Source: Pegoplata infirma (lineage: Eukaryota; Arthropoda; Insecta; Diptera; Anthomyiidae). From it: a DNA stretch of 64,000 bases. Shown here in pieces: positions 20,729 to 32,256 of this stretch. A model generated the notes under the pieces. It worked only from the letters and a program-made list of their open reading frames with translations, had not been told where the DNA came from and made no database searches. Within the stretch, counting starts at the first letter, position 1. Each line of letters starts with the position of its first letter. The stretch spans positions 53,282,313 through 53,346,312 of the forward strand of contig OY992537.1 in NCBI GenBank assembly GCA_963921195.1, given 5' to 3'. A program made the position numbers and the translations under genes.

Positions 20729-22385
20729 TGACGTTGTGATCCTAATCAGAGGTAAGTTTTTGCCAACGATTAGTGAACTCATGGAATCAGCACTTAAGAT
20801 ACTCTTGACGTGGGCAAGGAATAACGGTCTGGGAGTCAACCCCTCAAAAACCGAACTAGTCTTGTTCACGAAAAAGACTAAGATAGACAGGTTTGTTCTT
20901 CCCAAACTAGATGGAATCACCCTAGAACTATCTAATGAGGCGAAATACCTGGGTGTAATCCTGGACTCAAAGCTTTCCTGGAAAAGGAATACGGAGGAAA
21001 GGATGAAAAAGTCGTTATGTGCTTTTTACACCTGCAGAAGAACTTTCGGAAGAAGGTGGGGTCTAAAACCGTATATTATCCACTGGATGTATGGTGCGAT
21101 AATTAGACCAATACTTACCTATGGAGCCCTTGTGTGGTGGAAAGCAGCGGATAAGAAATCATATCTCTGCAACCTACAGAAGGTACAGCGACTGGCGTGC
21201 GTGGGTATCACTGGTGCTATTAGATCAGCACCCCAGGCCGGCCTGGAAGTGATACTAAACATTCAGCCCGTAGATATCTACATCAAGAGCACAGCAGCAA
21301 AATCGGCTCTTAGGTTAAGAGAGTCACAAATGCTTAAGCAACGCTCTTGGGGACATTCGACCATATTGGGTACGGTGGGCGGGTCGGAATTGGAAGGGAA
21401 AACCGACTATATCTCACCGCAGACGAACTTTAATAGGAACTTCGAAATCAAAATACCAACTAGGGAAGACTGGGCGGCAAACTCTGTTATAACGGGGAAT
21501 GCGATCTCAATTTTCACGGACGGATCGAAGATGGAGATGGGTACGGGTTCGGGGGTATACTCTGAATGCCTCGGAATCAGGGCCTCAGTGAGGCTCCCGG
21601 ACAAGTGTAGCGTTTTCCAGGCCGAGGTTTTTGCAATTGACAGGGCCGCGCAGATGATTATGGCAAAGGACCTAAGTCCTTGCGCCATCAACATTTTTGT
21701 GGACAGTCTCGCAGCTCTGAAGGCCTTAGGGTCACACACTGTGAAATCGAGAATTGTTAGTAATTGTATACAATCCCTTCATCGAATCGGTCAGCACACA
21801 GTCGAGCTAATTTGGGTCCCTGGACATAGTGGGGTCGCTGGTAACGAATTAGCTGATGAGTGTGCAAGAGGTGGCTCCGAGTCGGTGGGGGAACGTGTCG
21901 AACCGGATATCTCGGTTCCTATAGTGGAGTTGATGAACGAAATTGATAGGATATCGGGGAATATGATGAGGGATAGGTGGATATCGCTGACCACGTGCAG
22001 GATATCGCGGACCATGTGGCCACTGCCGGATCATAAGAGGACAGAAAGCCTTCTCACCTTTGGCAAACGGACGGTTAGCCTATTAGTAGGAGTACTGACG
22101 GGACACTGTATAATCGGCCAAATGGCCGTTCGTATGGGAATTTCTGACAGGGACTTTTGCAGAAGTTGTGGGGAAGTGGAGGAGGAGGAGTCAGTGAGGC
22201 ACTTGTTGTGTGAATGTCCGGGTCTGATGAAACGTCGTCTTAAGTATTTGGGGCAACGATTTTTTGATGACTTGGATTGCCTAAACAATGTACCATTGAC
22301 GTCTCTAGCAGAATACCTTAGGGAATCGGGGTGGTTTGAGAGGTCGAATTTTTTGTATATCATGGGAGTAGGGAAACAACTTTAG
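20700..22385 (+). pseudogene. ORF2 3' part: RT catalytic loop, RNase H, C-terminal module
   Basis: Continues ORF2 in another frame; in-register homology begins slightly upstream, near 20684. The RT active site AYADDVV is at residues 7-13 of this segment. RNase H runs from about 270 to 390 with the expected carboxylates D274 (FTDGSK), E309 (QAEVFAI), D335 (VDSLAAL) and D386 (NELADECA), plus H376 in WVPGHSG. A C-X2-C-X10-H-X2-C module (C487, C490, H501, C504) closes the protein; similar motifs occur in both truncated copies. Apart from the upstream frame break it is intact. RNase H would remove template RNA during cDNA synthesis. Confidence 0.9.
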
Positions 22386-22446
22386 GGGAATCACAATGGG
22401 CCTTATGGCCTCCGAGTGAATTCGCCAAATCGGCGGACGCCCATCC

Positions 22447-22461
22447 AACCTAACCTAACCT
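22447..22461 (+). repeat. CCTAA tail of the retrotransposon
   Basis: Three CCTAA pentamers (the last shares bases with the target duplication) replace a poly(A) tail. Equivalent tails end the copies at 7909 and 39274. Confidence 0.8.
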
Positions 22462-22472
22462 AATCGTTTAAA
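22462..22472 (+). repeat. Target-site duplication, right copy
   Basis: aatcgtttaaa, identical to 17056-17066. Confidence 0.9.
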
Positions 22473-22750
22473 AATCACCGTGTGGGAAGAAAACTCTATC
22501 TCTTGCAATTAAGAATCACTCGAACAGTTTTTGAGATATCACTTTTTAAAATTTGTCACAAAAATGGAGGCTTTTTTCTATGTTCAAGACTTTTTTTTAA
22601 ATCGATCGGTTTAAAAATGCCGTATGAGAACAAAACTGTATATCCTGCGTTACATGAAATGTATTAAAAATCGGTCCAATGGTTTTCGAGATATCGCTAT
22701 TTGAAATTAGCCAAAAAACTGGCGGCTTTTCCCTACTTTTAACAAATTTT
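22473..22750 (+). repeat. Two diverged tandem units of about 145 bp
   Basis: atcgtttaaaaatcaccgtg, a tatctcttgc block, gttttgagatatcact and ggaggctttttt recur from about 22603 as atcggtttaaaaatgccgta, tatcctgcgt, gttttcgagatatcgct and ctggcggctttt. The retrotransposon inserted at the start of the first unit. Confidence 0.55.
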
Positions 22751-23903
22751 TTTAAATTATCGAAAAATTACGGTTTAAAAAAAAAAAAATTCAAAATTTC
22801 TTTCCCTTAAAACTTTTATAGATCTTGACGAACTTTCATTTAAATTTAATTTGAGCCCAATCCTGTCATTTTAGCCCGTCTATTAGATTAAAGTATTCGA
22901 TTTTTTTTTATTTGATTAAAGGGCACCAATTATTTTACCAATTTAAATGAAAGTTCGTGTCAAGTTTTATGAAAGTGTTAGAGGAAAGAAGTTTTCAGAT
23001 TGTTTTTAAAATTTCTTGAATGTAGGAAAATGAAACGCAATTTTTGCAAATTTCTAATAGCGATATCTCAAAAACATTTCGACCAAAGTTAAAATTTTTT
23101 GATATTCATGTTCAGCGCATCAATTGTAACAAATATGATGCTACTACAGCTGTGTTTATATCATACCACTGAGTATTAAGACCTGTCAAAAAATCGTGTG
23201 TAATATGATTTTGTTGACAGTCCAATAAGACTTTTGATTTTATGAAATATTTCAAAAAATTTCTGTGTGTTATTAGATTTGCATACAAACAGCTGTTTTT
23301 AAAAATGTCTTTTGATTTTGTTGATTTTTTGGCAGTATTAAGACTTTGGTAATATTTTACTTTCTTAAAATCTAAAGACTCGGTGGGATGGTATAAACAC
23401 ACCTTACGCAAGACACATTTTTTCTTTTCACTTTATCCCAATTTCGGTTTTACAAAATTCCAGTGCAATTTTCCGCCGATCCAGTCCATATTTTTGTCAA
23501 ATTTCGATTTTCAAAAATTGAAAATAAATAAAAGGAACACCTTAATAAACATATTGTATATTCTTTTAGAAGACTTAACTTTTTAACAGGAGAGATATAC
23601 AAATGAAATTCTTTTAATTAAACAAGATTGTTTTTTTTCATCGGAATAATGTACTTACTATCTTTTAAGATATTTTTTTGCGACAAAATGGGTTTTATTT
23701 TTAAATAGAATTTTGTTAAAGTACTGACTTAATTCGGATTCACCAAAAAAAAATTATATAGGGCACAACCCTCTTCAAGCAAGTTAAGGTTGCGTTAATA
23801 TCAGTATTACAGCTTTTAACTTTGGGGGAGGAGGGAATTTTCCGTTTTTCAAGCAAGCGTAAGAAAACCTGAAAAATCCATTCTCGGACGAACAAAAACA
23901 GCT
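22751..23903. other. AT-rich stretch with a short hairpin, no gene
   Basis: A hairpin spans about 22830-22966 (cttgacgaactttcatttaaatt against aatttaaatgaaagttcgtgtcaag). The remainder to 23903 is A/T-rich with no recognised coding region. Low-complexity open frames near 23.1-23.6 kb show no domain. Confidence 0.35.
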
Positions 23904-24499
23904 ACACTCAAAATATTCACTCTGTTAAATTACAGAGATACTCTGCTGAGCCAGCAGAAAATACTATAGATTTCCAACTAGCAGGATTTTTTGTTATTTT
24001 ACGTAGAAAACTATAAAATGATTTCGATAAAAAAACTGTAAATTTACAGAATTATCTGTAAAAGATTGATAAAACCGAAAAGAATTTTATCAAAAAAAAA
24101 ACTGTAAATTTACAAAGTTTAAGTTAAATGCATTTTATGAGTTAAAAAGTTTATAAAAAAACTGTAAATTCAGAAAGTTTTAGTTAAATCTATTTTATGA
24201 GTAAAACTTCTATGCTTCAAAAACATTAATTAAAATTAAAAAAAATTAATTTATTAAAATTTTGTTAAATTAGCCCGCTTTAATGCTTCCAAATTGTAAA
24301 TTAACTTTTTTATTTTTGTGAAAATTACGAGTTTTTAAACAAGTAACTCCAATTTTACAAAATTTGGTTTTTCGGTTACAAGAAAATACAAAGTATTTTT
24401 TTAAAATCTGTATTTCGACAGATAACTTTGTAAAATATCTGTCGAATTGAGATTACAGTCATTTTACAGAGTATTAAACAGAGTAATTATTTTTAGTGT
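23904..24499. mobile_element. MITE with acactc/agtgt ends and aactctgt motifs
   Basis: Starts acactcaaaatattcactct and ends acagagtaattatttttagtgt, so the first 20 or so bases are an inverted repeat. The interior repeats aaaaaactgtaaatttacag and cagagta. Related pieces occur near 1213, 2612 and 5210-5610. The superfamily is unclear; several families in this window share the acactcaaaa/ttttgagtgt ends. Confidence 0.55.
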
Positions 24500-24879
24500 A
24501 TATTTTATCTTTTTTGTGAAAAAAAAGGTGTAGAGAACCCTTAAAATCATTCAAATCGGTTTAGTAGATTTTGCTGTAAAACTGCAGCCGATTTTCAACA
24601 ATATTTCGAGAAAAATGCATTTAAAGTTTACAGACAAAACATTTATGCTCCTTTTTGCTAAAACAGGATTTCTTTAATGGAATGAAATTTTTTAAGTCGC
24701 AACTCTCAATGTATATTAATCTATAAAGACATTTTCAGATCTTAAAATATTCAGAAAAATTTTATTTTCAAAAAGATTTTTCAGAAATAAAAAATGGGCG
24801 ATTCTGTGACAATTTTTAAGTATGTAAAACATTTTAGAACATTTAAAAAAATACAAGATTGTAAAACATTTTCCTTATA
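24500..24879. repeat. Start of a degenerate ttcagat/aaaaat repeat zone
   Basis: Contains cagatcttaaaatattcag and ttttcagaaat motifs that continue after the MITE at 24880-25376. No gene. Confidence 0.3.
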
Positions 24880-25376
24880 CAGTCGAACCCGGTTATAACG
24901 AACTCCGAGGGACCAGTAAAAATAGTTCGTTATAAGCGAAGTTCGCTATAAGCGGGGTATACTTTTTATTAACCCAGTTTTTTTTTCCCAAAAAATAGAT
25001 CTAATTTTGTTTTATTTGATGTTTTTTTTTTTTAATAAACTACTTATTGAGAAGAAATCATTAAAAATATTAATACATTTTATCAAAATTGTAATATAAA
25101 CCAAAAAATTGCAACCTTTTGTTAGTTTGATAAACATTATTGCCACTCATTTAAAAATATTTATGGAAGTTCGTTATAAAAAGGTAAATACACATGAAAT
25201 TGTGTTCGTGGGACCATAATAAGCAGTTCGTTTTAACCGAGGATTCGTTATAACCGAGTTCGTTATAAAAGAAGTATTTTGTGTGAAAACTGATGCCAAA
25301 ACGTCGGGACTTCAGAATTAGTTCGTTATAGCCGAGAATTCGTTATAACCGAGTTCGTTATAACCGAGTTTGACTG
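24880..25376. mobile_element. Pogo/Tigger-type MITE
   Basis: Left end cagtcgaacccggttataac and right end gttataaccgagtttgactg form terminal inverted repeats, flanked on both sides by TA. The termini carry repeated ttcgttata(a/g)ccga motifs, four near the right end. TA target and CAGTC-type ends are characteristic of the pogo branch of Tc1/mariner. At 497 bp it has no transposase frame. Confidence 0.78.
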
Positions 25377-26170
25377 TATAAATTTTTCAGATCAAGTTTC
25401 AGAAATATTTTTCTAACTCCAAAACTTTGCAATCCTCAAACATTTTCTATTTCTGATTTTTTTCAGAAAAATTCTATATATTTTTTGTAAAAACTTTAAA
25501 AGATGGAATCTCATTATTCCTTCATCTAATTTTAAGGTGCGGTCCACTTTTTATAGAAAAATATAATATTTTAAAGGTCGAATAAACCAATTTTTATTTT
25601 TTAATAAACATTTATCAGCATTTGAAAATATAAGATTCTAAGACTTTTGTAATGCATAATTATGCAATTCTAAGATTTAAACAACAATTTTATTTTTTGA
25701 AAAATTTTTCAAAACAAAAATTTTCCGTTTCTGTGAAATATTGACAAAAAAACTCATATTTTAAGTAATTTTTTTATACCGAAATTATCACTTTCACAAC
25801 AATTTGTTTCCAAAGAAAATTTCTTTTCATAATAAGAACTTCCAGATTGACAGATATTATTTTTTAATAGAAAATTTTAAGATTTAGTTACATTTTCCTT
25901 AAAAAATTTTCCGATTTTATCTTTGAAAATTTTTCGGATTTCGAGACATTTTTTTTTTTCTTTTTTTTCAAGAACTTTCTGATCGAAGGATGTTTTTCAT
26001 AGACAATTTTTAGATTTAGTAACATTTTTCCTTAAAAAATATTCATATTTCCTTTAAAAACTTTCAGATTTTCCCTTAAAAAATTTAAAGTTTTTTTTTC
26101 AATAAAAAATGTTCAGATTTTTCCTATGAAAAATTTTCAGATTTCTTGACATTTTTGTAGAAAGCTTCTT
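25377..26170 (+). repeat. Degenerate tandem zone related to the 35-bp minisatellite
   Basis: Irregular units of ttttcagatt(t) plus aaaaatt and ctt(a/t)aaaaaa recur about every 35-45 bp (for example 25860-26160). They resemble the unit amplified at 31316-32256, which could derive from a zone like this. Pyrimidine-rich 26165-26290 ends it. Confidence 0.45.
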
Positions 26171-26408
26171 TTATTTTTTTTTTTTTCTCTTTATCTTTCC
26201 TTTTTCTTTATTTTTCCTTCTTCATATTCTTTTCCTCTTTTTTTCGTTTTGAAAATTGGGTTGAGGGGCAATTTCCTCTCCCCCCCCTCCTGCATGGTTA
26301 AAATGGTGCCAAAATTGGCTAATGGCATTTTAGTTCCTTTTATTTTGAATTTTAAAAATCGTTAACACGAAAATCCTAGATTCTGTTTTCCAGTTATTGG
26401 TAAATATT

Positions 26409-26580
26409 CCAAATAAATTGGGCCTCCTGATTCCAAAACTGCAATCCAAATTTTTGTTTTGCATGTTCCGTTGTTGAGATGTTTGCGTTAGAAAATTTAT
26501 CCACGCGAAAAACTCGAAAACGAAACATGTTAAACAAAATTGGATTGCAATTTTGCAATCAGGAGGTCCTATTTATTTGG
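26409..26580. repeat. Hairpin of about 172 bp
   Basis: ccaaataaattgggcctcct at the left is the reverse complement, with few changes, of aggaggtcctatttatttgg at the right. Pairing continues inward through ctgattccaaaactgcaatcc and acatgtt. Probably a small foldback MITE. Confidence 0.65.
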
Positions 26581-28354
26581 AATCAAGTCATATATGAGGA
26601 GTTCCGTTTTAGACTTAAATTTTGAGTTAAAAAAGATGTGATTTTTGTTTTGATGGCACATCGATGAAGGTTGGCATAAATATTAGATGCTATTTAAGAA
26701 TAAGAAATTCGTTCGCGTCAATTAAATCGCGCAAGGGGGTCAAAAGTTATGGCGGTTTTAAGATTTAGCGGTTTTAAAAATCTTAAAAATATTTTAAAGA
26801 TTTTATTTTCTACACATTTGTTGCATGCATTATTAAAACATGCCAGGATATATCATTTCTTCTAAAATATATGATATAAATTTAACCCTTTAATGACCAA
26901 ACGATTTAAAAAAAAAAATATCTAAGTACCTAAAATCGCGATTAATTCGCGGTAAAAGAAAAGTTTCACAATTTTTTATAACATATTTAGGCAATACGCG
27001 TTGGTATTACTGAAGAAAATCACGGAAAATCGTATCATTGTACCAGTAGTTAAAAAGAAATCGGTGATGCTTTTTTATAACAAGAAAATTTAATATGGTC
27101 CAAAAAATCTATAATCATCAAAATTTTTTAACCCGCCTGTGATTTTATGATGACACATCAAGTGGGCTTTCATTTAAAAAAAATTTCATCCGATTTCGTG
27201 TTAAGCCTTGGATGTGCCAGATCAAAACAGGTTTAGATAAAATCATCGCGCTTTCCGCTCAGAATGGCTTAAAGTAAAAAGTCAAAAAGCAAATCAGTTC
27301 TACTCGTTAAGGCACGTCTTTTGGTGTATTAAAATGAACATGATGCATTAATTGCTACTAAAAAAAATAGGAAACAGATTTGCAAATTTCGCACAATTTT
27401 CAAAAATGCCATAAAATTTTTGCAATTTATTTTTTATAAACCCGCCAGTGATTTTTTTATGTAAACTCATAAAAAACTCGGTTTACGCAAGAGTCCACCA
27501 AATTTCGAATGAAACCGCGAATGTGCCTCGCGAAAAACTGGTATTTTAAAAAAATTACGTTTTTTCTTACGAAATTTGATCTGCTGAAACTCCTTAACTA
27601 TTCGTGGCACATTAACGGGATTAATTCCAAAATGTTAAGAATTACAACAGTTACCAACTCTAGTTCAACTTTTTTCATTTTGTAGAGGGGGCCGAAATCC
27701 CCGATCAAAAAACCTCGAAAATTTAAAAACTCGTAATTTTTGGTTTCAAAATTTAACCGTCTTATAACTTCTTACCAAGCGATGAAGCATCTATCAAACC
27801 AACATTAAAATAATCTCTTATATGTACTGACTTTGTGTTATGCCGGAAAAGATTGAAATATAAGGAGAACTTAAAAAAAAAGCGAAATAATGTAAAAACT
27901 ATGGATTATTTCAAGCCATTTTTATCGATTTTTCAACTTTAACCCTCTGTAACTTTTACGGATAAAGTGGGGTAATGCTTAAACATTGCTCAGTGATGGT
28001 TCAAGGTCTTGTTTACACAACTGCATTTACAGTTTTTCTTAATTCCAAAAACTGCCGGTTTTTTATAACATTTATTTCAGTTTCACTGAGTTGAAATTTA
28101 AAAAAGATTTCTTGATATGTTGGAAGCAATATAACAGTGGACCCCCAAAAGTGCGAAATTTTTATTTTTTAGTGTAAAAATGTTTTTGAATGACAAAAAT
28201 ACTTTGTAAAGTAATCTTGTGGCTAGCAATGTTTTGAAAGCTCGATTTTTTAACACGTGAATTTAAGGTAAAACCAATCTGAAATTCACGGTTTTGCTAA
28301 AAACTTTTGAACCACTGCAGAGCACTGCACACAGGGCCAGCATGATCCAATTCT
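26581..28354. other. Unclassified stretch, no gene recognised
   Basis: Less A/T-homopolymeric than its surroundings but without a long open frame or known motif. Phrases such as aaatcgcgattaattcgcgg near 26935 and repeated 'cgatttcgtgttaag' style blocks suggest old dispersed repeat sequence. I cannot classify it. Confidence 0.25.
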
Positions 28355-28990
28355 GGCCAAAAGTCTTTATCGTTGTTGGATCCGTCTGAAAATGTGCTTC
28401 TAGAGGAATTCGAGGTCGCTGATTTCAAAATTTAGCTAAAAACCAAAAAAATCAAAATGGCGGATCCAATATGGCGGACAGTTTTTTTTTTTAAATTGTC
28501 CGATTGAACTCAAATTTTGTTTTATGCGGGTCTTGGAGTTACTGATTAAGAATTGTTACTCAGAATTTTGAAAAACAAAATGGCGGACTAAATATGCTTC
28601 TTAAAGTTTAAAGAATGATCTAACTCCGGCCAAAAGTCTTTATCGTTGTTGGATCCGGCTGAAAATGTGCTTCTAAAGTATTTCGGGGTCGCTGATTTCA
28701 AAATTTAACTAAAAATGAAAAAAATCAAAATGGCGCATCCAATATGGCGGACAATTTTTTTTAATAATTGTCCGATTTAACTCAAATTTTGTTTTAAAGG
28801 GGTCTTGGAGTTACGGAATCTGAATTACTGGCGTGAATTCTGAAAAACAAGTAATTAAAAAACAGTTATATCTCTTTTCTTTGTTGAAGCTAGCTGAAAG
28901 TGTGGCCTAGTAAATTTCCGGGTCTATTATCTTAAAACCGAACTGATAAAATTCAATATGGCGAAAACAATATGGCGACTAGATTTGTTA
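28355..28990 (+). repeat. Tandem repeat of about 273 bp with aatatggcgga motifs
   Basis: ggccaaaagtctttatcgtt recurs at 28355 and 28628. Both units carry tcaaaatggcg(g/c)atccaatatggcgga, tgtccgattgaactcaaa and gggtcttggagttac. A third, more diverged unit from about 28870 keeps gctgaaagtgtggcc, tcaatatggcgaaaacaata and tctgatctaact. No reading frame is preserved. Confidence 0.7.
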
Positions 28991-29379
28991 ACTTTGTCTG
29001 ATCTAACTAAAAATTATTTTTAAGAGTATTAAGAGTGTCTGAAGTTAAATCTACGCACATAATTTGTATATATATATTTTTATATTTTTTATATAACTAT
29101 GGAAATGGTGTAAATGACTTACTAAGTTTCAGAAAAGCTTTTGGAAATGGTGACGACAAATTATTCACTTTTTCTTTATTTTAGAAATTCACTAAAAAAT
29201 CTTTGAATTTAATTGGAAATGGTGTAACTGATATTTTCCATAATTCTACAAAAAAACTAGAAATGTAGATATTTTTTTTTCCTACACTTAAGGCACTCTC
29301 TGACGATAAAAAAACTATTTAAGCCGTAAAACATTAATTTGAGTTAAATTATTTTTTTTTTAAACAAATCTCGGACCAC
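28991..29379. other. AT-rich stretch, no gene recognised
   Basis: Contains two copies of ggaaatggtgtaa (about 29100 and 29216). Nothing else recognised. Confidence 0.25.
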
Positions 29380-29610
29380 TGCATATATAGCTGCAATTTC
29401 GCCATCTATCATTTCGAGCAAACAAGGCAACTTGACACAAATTTGACCATTTTTCCAATATTTGACCACGCCTCTTAAGCCCAGTTTTTGAAAAATTGAA
29501 ATACCAAAAACGCAATTTTCTTAGTTCCATATAGGGCTATCCATAGAACCAATTCAGAAATGTACGGTACACATGTTTTTTTTCGCTGGACATTTACTGT
29601 GGAATGCCTC
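29380..29610 (-). repeat. Single arm of the ATAT-target foldback family
   Basis: aggcaacttgacacaaatttgacc, ttgaccacgcctcttaagccc, ccatatagggctatccat and the terminus ggaatgcctc followed by atat match the right arm of the palindrome at 32707-33774. The partner arm is missing. Confidence 0.65.
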
Positions 29611-30159
29611 ATATGTAGTTGTGATAACTTAAGGGATCATCACATTTTATTTTCTTATGGGAATACAAAAATATTTAGATATGTTTAGATGTGTGTGTAA
29701 TATTCCTGTGTATGTTGTTAGTAAAAGTTAAATGTTTTTTAAAGTTTCTAGCAACAAAAATTAAGAATTTCTTCTTAAAGAAATTAAAATGGAATTTGTT
29801 ACTTTTGAAAATGTGTAATAGTTTAAATTGTTGCTTAAATACATTAACATGTTAATTAAATAAACTAAAGAACATATTTTAAATCACATAGTTAAAATAT
29901 TTAAATTTTATTTTCGCATTATTATTTAAATGGAAATTAAAGACAAAGATACTCAAAGAATTTTTCTATAATAAATCTAATAAATTTTATTTTAAAACAT
30001 ATTTTAAATAAACAAAGCAAAGAAGATAATCAACTGGGAAGGTCATTTGTATTTAAATAATATTTTGATATTATCTGGGTTTAAAGAAAAAAAAATATAG
30101 AAGAAAAATTGTCAAGAAAATAGTATATTTTTATATTACAAAAAAAACAAGAAGAAAAG
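29611..30159. other. AT-rich stretch, no gene recognised
   Basis: Simple A/T-rich sequence rich in aaataaa and tttaaa. No coding, RNA or transposon-end signals. Confidence 0.25.
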
Positions 30160-30949
30160 TTAAATTCGACTTGGTGGAATTTGTGAATACACTACACAAT
30201 GGACTTTTTAAAGGATAGTAAATTTTCTAACGTGCAAAAAATTAAAAATTTTGATAAGAAATATTTTTTTTTTAATAAAAAACTTTTTTTGTCATTTTTG
30301 TAAAAAAAAAAAAAATACAAATTTTTTTGAGTGTAAATTTTTTTTCGAGTGTAAAATTTTTTTCGAGTGTAAAAATGTTTTGAGTGACAAAAAATACTTT
30401 GTAAAATAATTTTGTGGCTTACCAATGTTTTTAAAGATTGTTTTTTTAAAGCTTTTTTTTAACGCTCTTTCTGTTCAATACGTGAATTTAAGGTGAAAAT
30501 AATCTGAAATTCACGATTTTGCTTAGAATTTTTGAACCACTACACCGATTTGACAGATTTTTTTTTTTTTGAAAACAAACTAGACCAGGGAAATGGTAAA
30601 AATATATGCCAAGCTTCAGCATCCTAAGATTTGTCTTTCGAAAGTTAATGTGTTTAAAATCTCGAAAATTCGCGAAACCCCTTGCTGATATTCACACTTT
30701 TGCTTATAACTATATAACTACTAGACCGATTTCGCTGAATTGCAATAACAACCTGAACAGATAAATTTCAAATATACATGCCTAACTTTAGGAGCCTCGG
30801 TAAAGTCTTTCAAGAGCTAGCGTGTTTTGAACAGAAAGTCGGACAGACATCGCAAGATCGTCTTATGGGATCCTAGACCAATATTTCGAGGTGTTACAAA
30901 CGAAATGACAAACTTATGTATACCTTCTATCACTAGAGTAGAGGGCATA
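30160..30949 (-). mobile_element. Mini-me/DINE-like element, reverse
   Basis: Reverse copy of the subfamily at 1439-2135. Its 3' end is at agttaaattcgacttggtgg near 30165 and its start at ctatcactagagtagaggg near 30945. The body shares tttgaaccactacaccgatt, tttgcttataactatat and acagaaagtcggacagacatcg. The GTCY block is nearly lost. Confidence 0.62.
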
Positions 30950-31315
30950 AGACATAAAGAAACATAACAGCAGAATACCTTTGATATGATTTTTCAAAGA
31001 ACAAAATAAAGTAATAGACAAAATCTTATATTTTAGTTGTAAAACAAAATGAAAAATATTTTTTTTATAAAGGTACAACAATACCATAATGTGTGCCCTC
31101 AAGACTTTTGAATAAGAGGATTTTTATTTTAATCCGCTAAGTAAATTATAAACAAATAAAAAATATGTTTATAGGACTTAACCGAATTCATGAATACCCT
31201 CCACAATGCCTTAAATGCTTAAAAACATTTTAAAAAAAATATTAGAAAAATTTTAACTTAAAAAAATTTTATTAAAAAACAAAAATTTGAGTGAAAAAAT
31301 TTTTTAAGTGAAAAA
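30950..31315. other. AT-rich stretch with a mini-me end fragment
   Basis: Positions 31170-31215 (gacttaaccgaattcatgaataccctccacaatgcc) are the 3' terminal part of a reverse mini-me copy. The remainder is A/T sequence. Confidence 0.4.
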
Positions 31316-32256
31316 TTTCTGAGACATTTTTCGAATTTTTCCTATAGAAAAAGTTTCAGATTCTGAGACATTTTTTATATAGAAAAAGTTCCAGGTTCTT
31401 CTTTATAAAAAATCTCAGATCCTGAAACATTTTTCTTATAGAAAAAGTCTCAGATTCTGAGACATTTTTCTTATAGAAAAAGTCTCAGATTCTGAGACAT
31501 TTTTCTTATAGAAAAAGTCTCAGATTCTGAGACATTTTTCTTATAGAAAAATGTTTTTCTTATAGAAAAAGTCTCAGATTCTGAGACATTTTTCTTATAG
31601 AAAAAGTCTCAGATTCTGAGACATTTTTCTTATAGAAAAAGTCTCAGATTCTGAAACATTTTTCTTATAGAAAAAGTCTCAGATTCTGAGACATTTTTCT
31701 TATAGAAAAAGTCTCAGATTCTGAGACATTTTTCTTATAGAAAAAGTCTCAGATTCTGAGACATTTTTCTTATAGAAAAATTCTCAGATTCTGAGACATT
31801 TTTCTTATAGAAAAAGTCTCAGATTCTGAGACATTTTTCTTATAGAAAAAGTCTCAGATTCTGAGACATTTCTCTTATAGAAAAAGTCTCAAATTTTGAG
31901 ACATTTTTCTTATAGAAAAAGTCTCAGATTCTGAGACATTTTTCTTATAGAAAAAGTTTCAGATTCTGAGACATTTTTCTTATAGAAAAGGCCTCAGATT
32001 CTGAGACATTTTTCTTATAGAAAAAGTCTCAGATTCTGAGACATTTTTCTTATAGAAAAAGTCTCAGATATAGAGACATTTTTCTTATAGTTTCAGATTC
32101 TGAGACATTTTACTTATAAATATAGTTTCAGATTCTGAGATATTTTTCTTATAGAAAAAGTCTCAGATTCTGAGACATTTTTTTTATAGAAAAAGTCTCA
32201 GATTCTGAGACATTTTTCTTATAGAAAAAGTCTCAGATATAGAGACATTTTCGTCG
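31316..32256 (+). repeat. 35-bp minisatellite, about 27 units
   Basis: The unit gtctcagattctgagacatt plus tttcttatagaaaaa is repeated nearly perfectly over 940 bp. Each unit contains two perfect dyads: gtctcag/ctgagac around att, and tttttct/agaaaaa around tat. There are no unique spacers, so it is not a CRISPR. Units at the edges are more diverged, as expected for unequal exchange. Confidence 0.92.

Larger units (their letters stand above)
17067..22461 (+). mobile_element. Full-length LOA-like non-LTR retrotransposon
   Basis: About 5.4 kb between perfect 11-bp duplications of aatcgtttaaa. The order is a 156-bp 5' UTR, ORF1 (510 codons), ORF2 overlapping it by four bases, a short 3' UTR, and a tail of three CCTAA units instead of poly(A). 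The presence of RNase H after the reverse transcriptase, together with a DUF4780-like ORF1, points to the LOA/I group; LOA is my best estimate. The base composition is visibly more G+C-rich than the host sequence. The only clear lesion is a small frame-breaking deletion in the RT, so insertion was recent but this copy cannot move on its own. Confidence 0.92.

Noticed and set aside
22447..22461. Genuine telomere sequence
   Set aside because: Only three CCTAA units, interior position, and the unit is a shared element tail.
31316..32256. CRISPR array
   Set aside because: Direct repeats have no unique spacers and the sequence is eukaryotic; it is a minisatellite.
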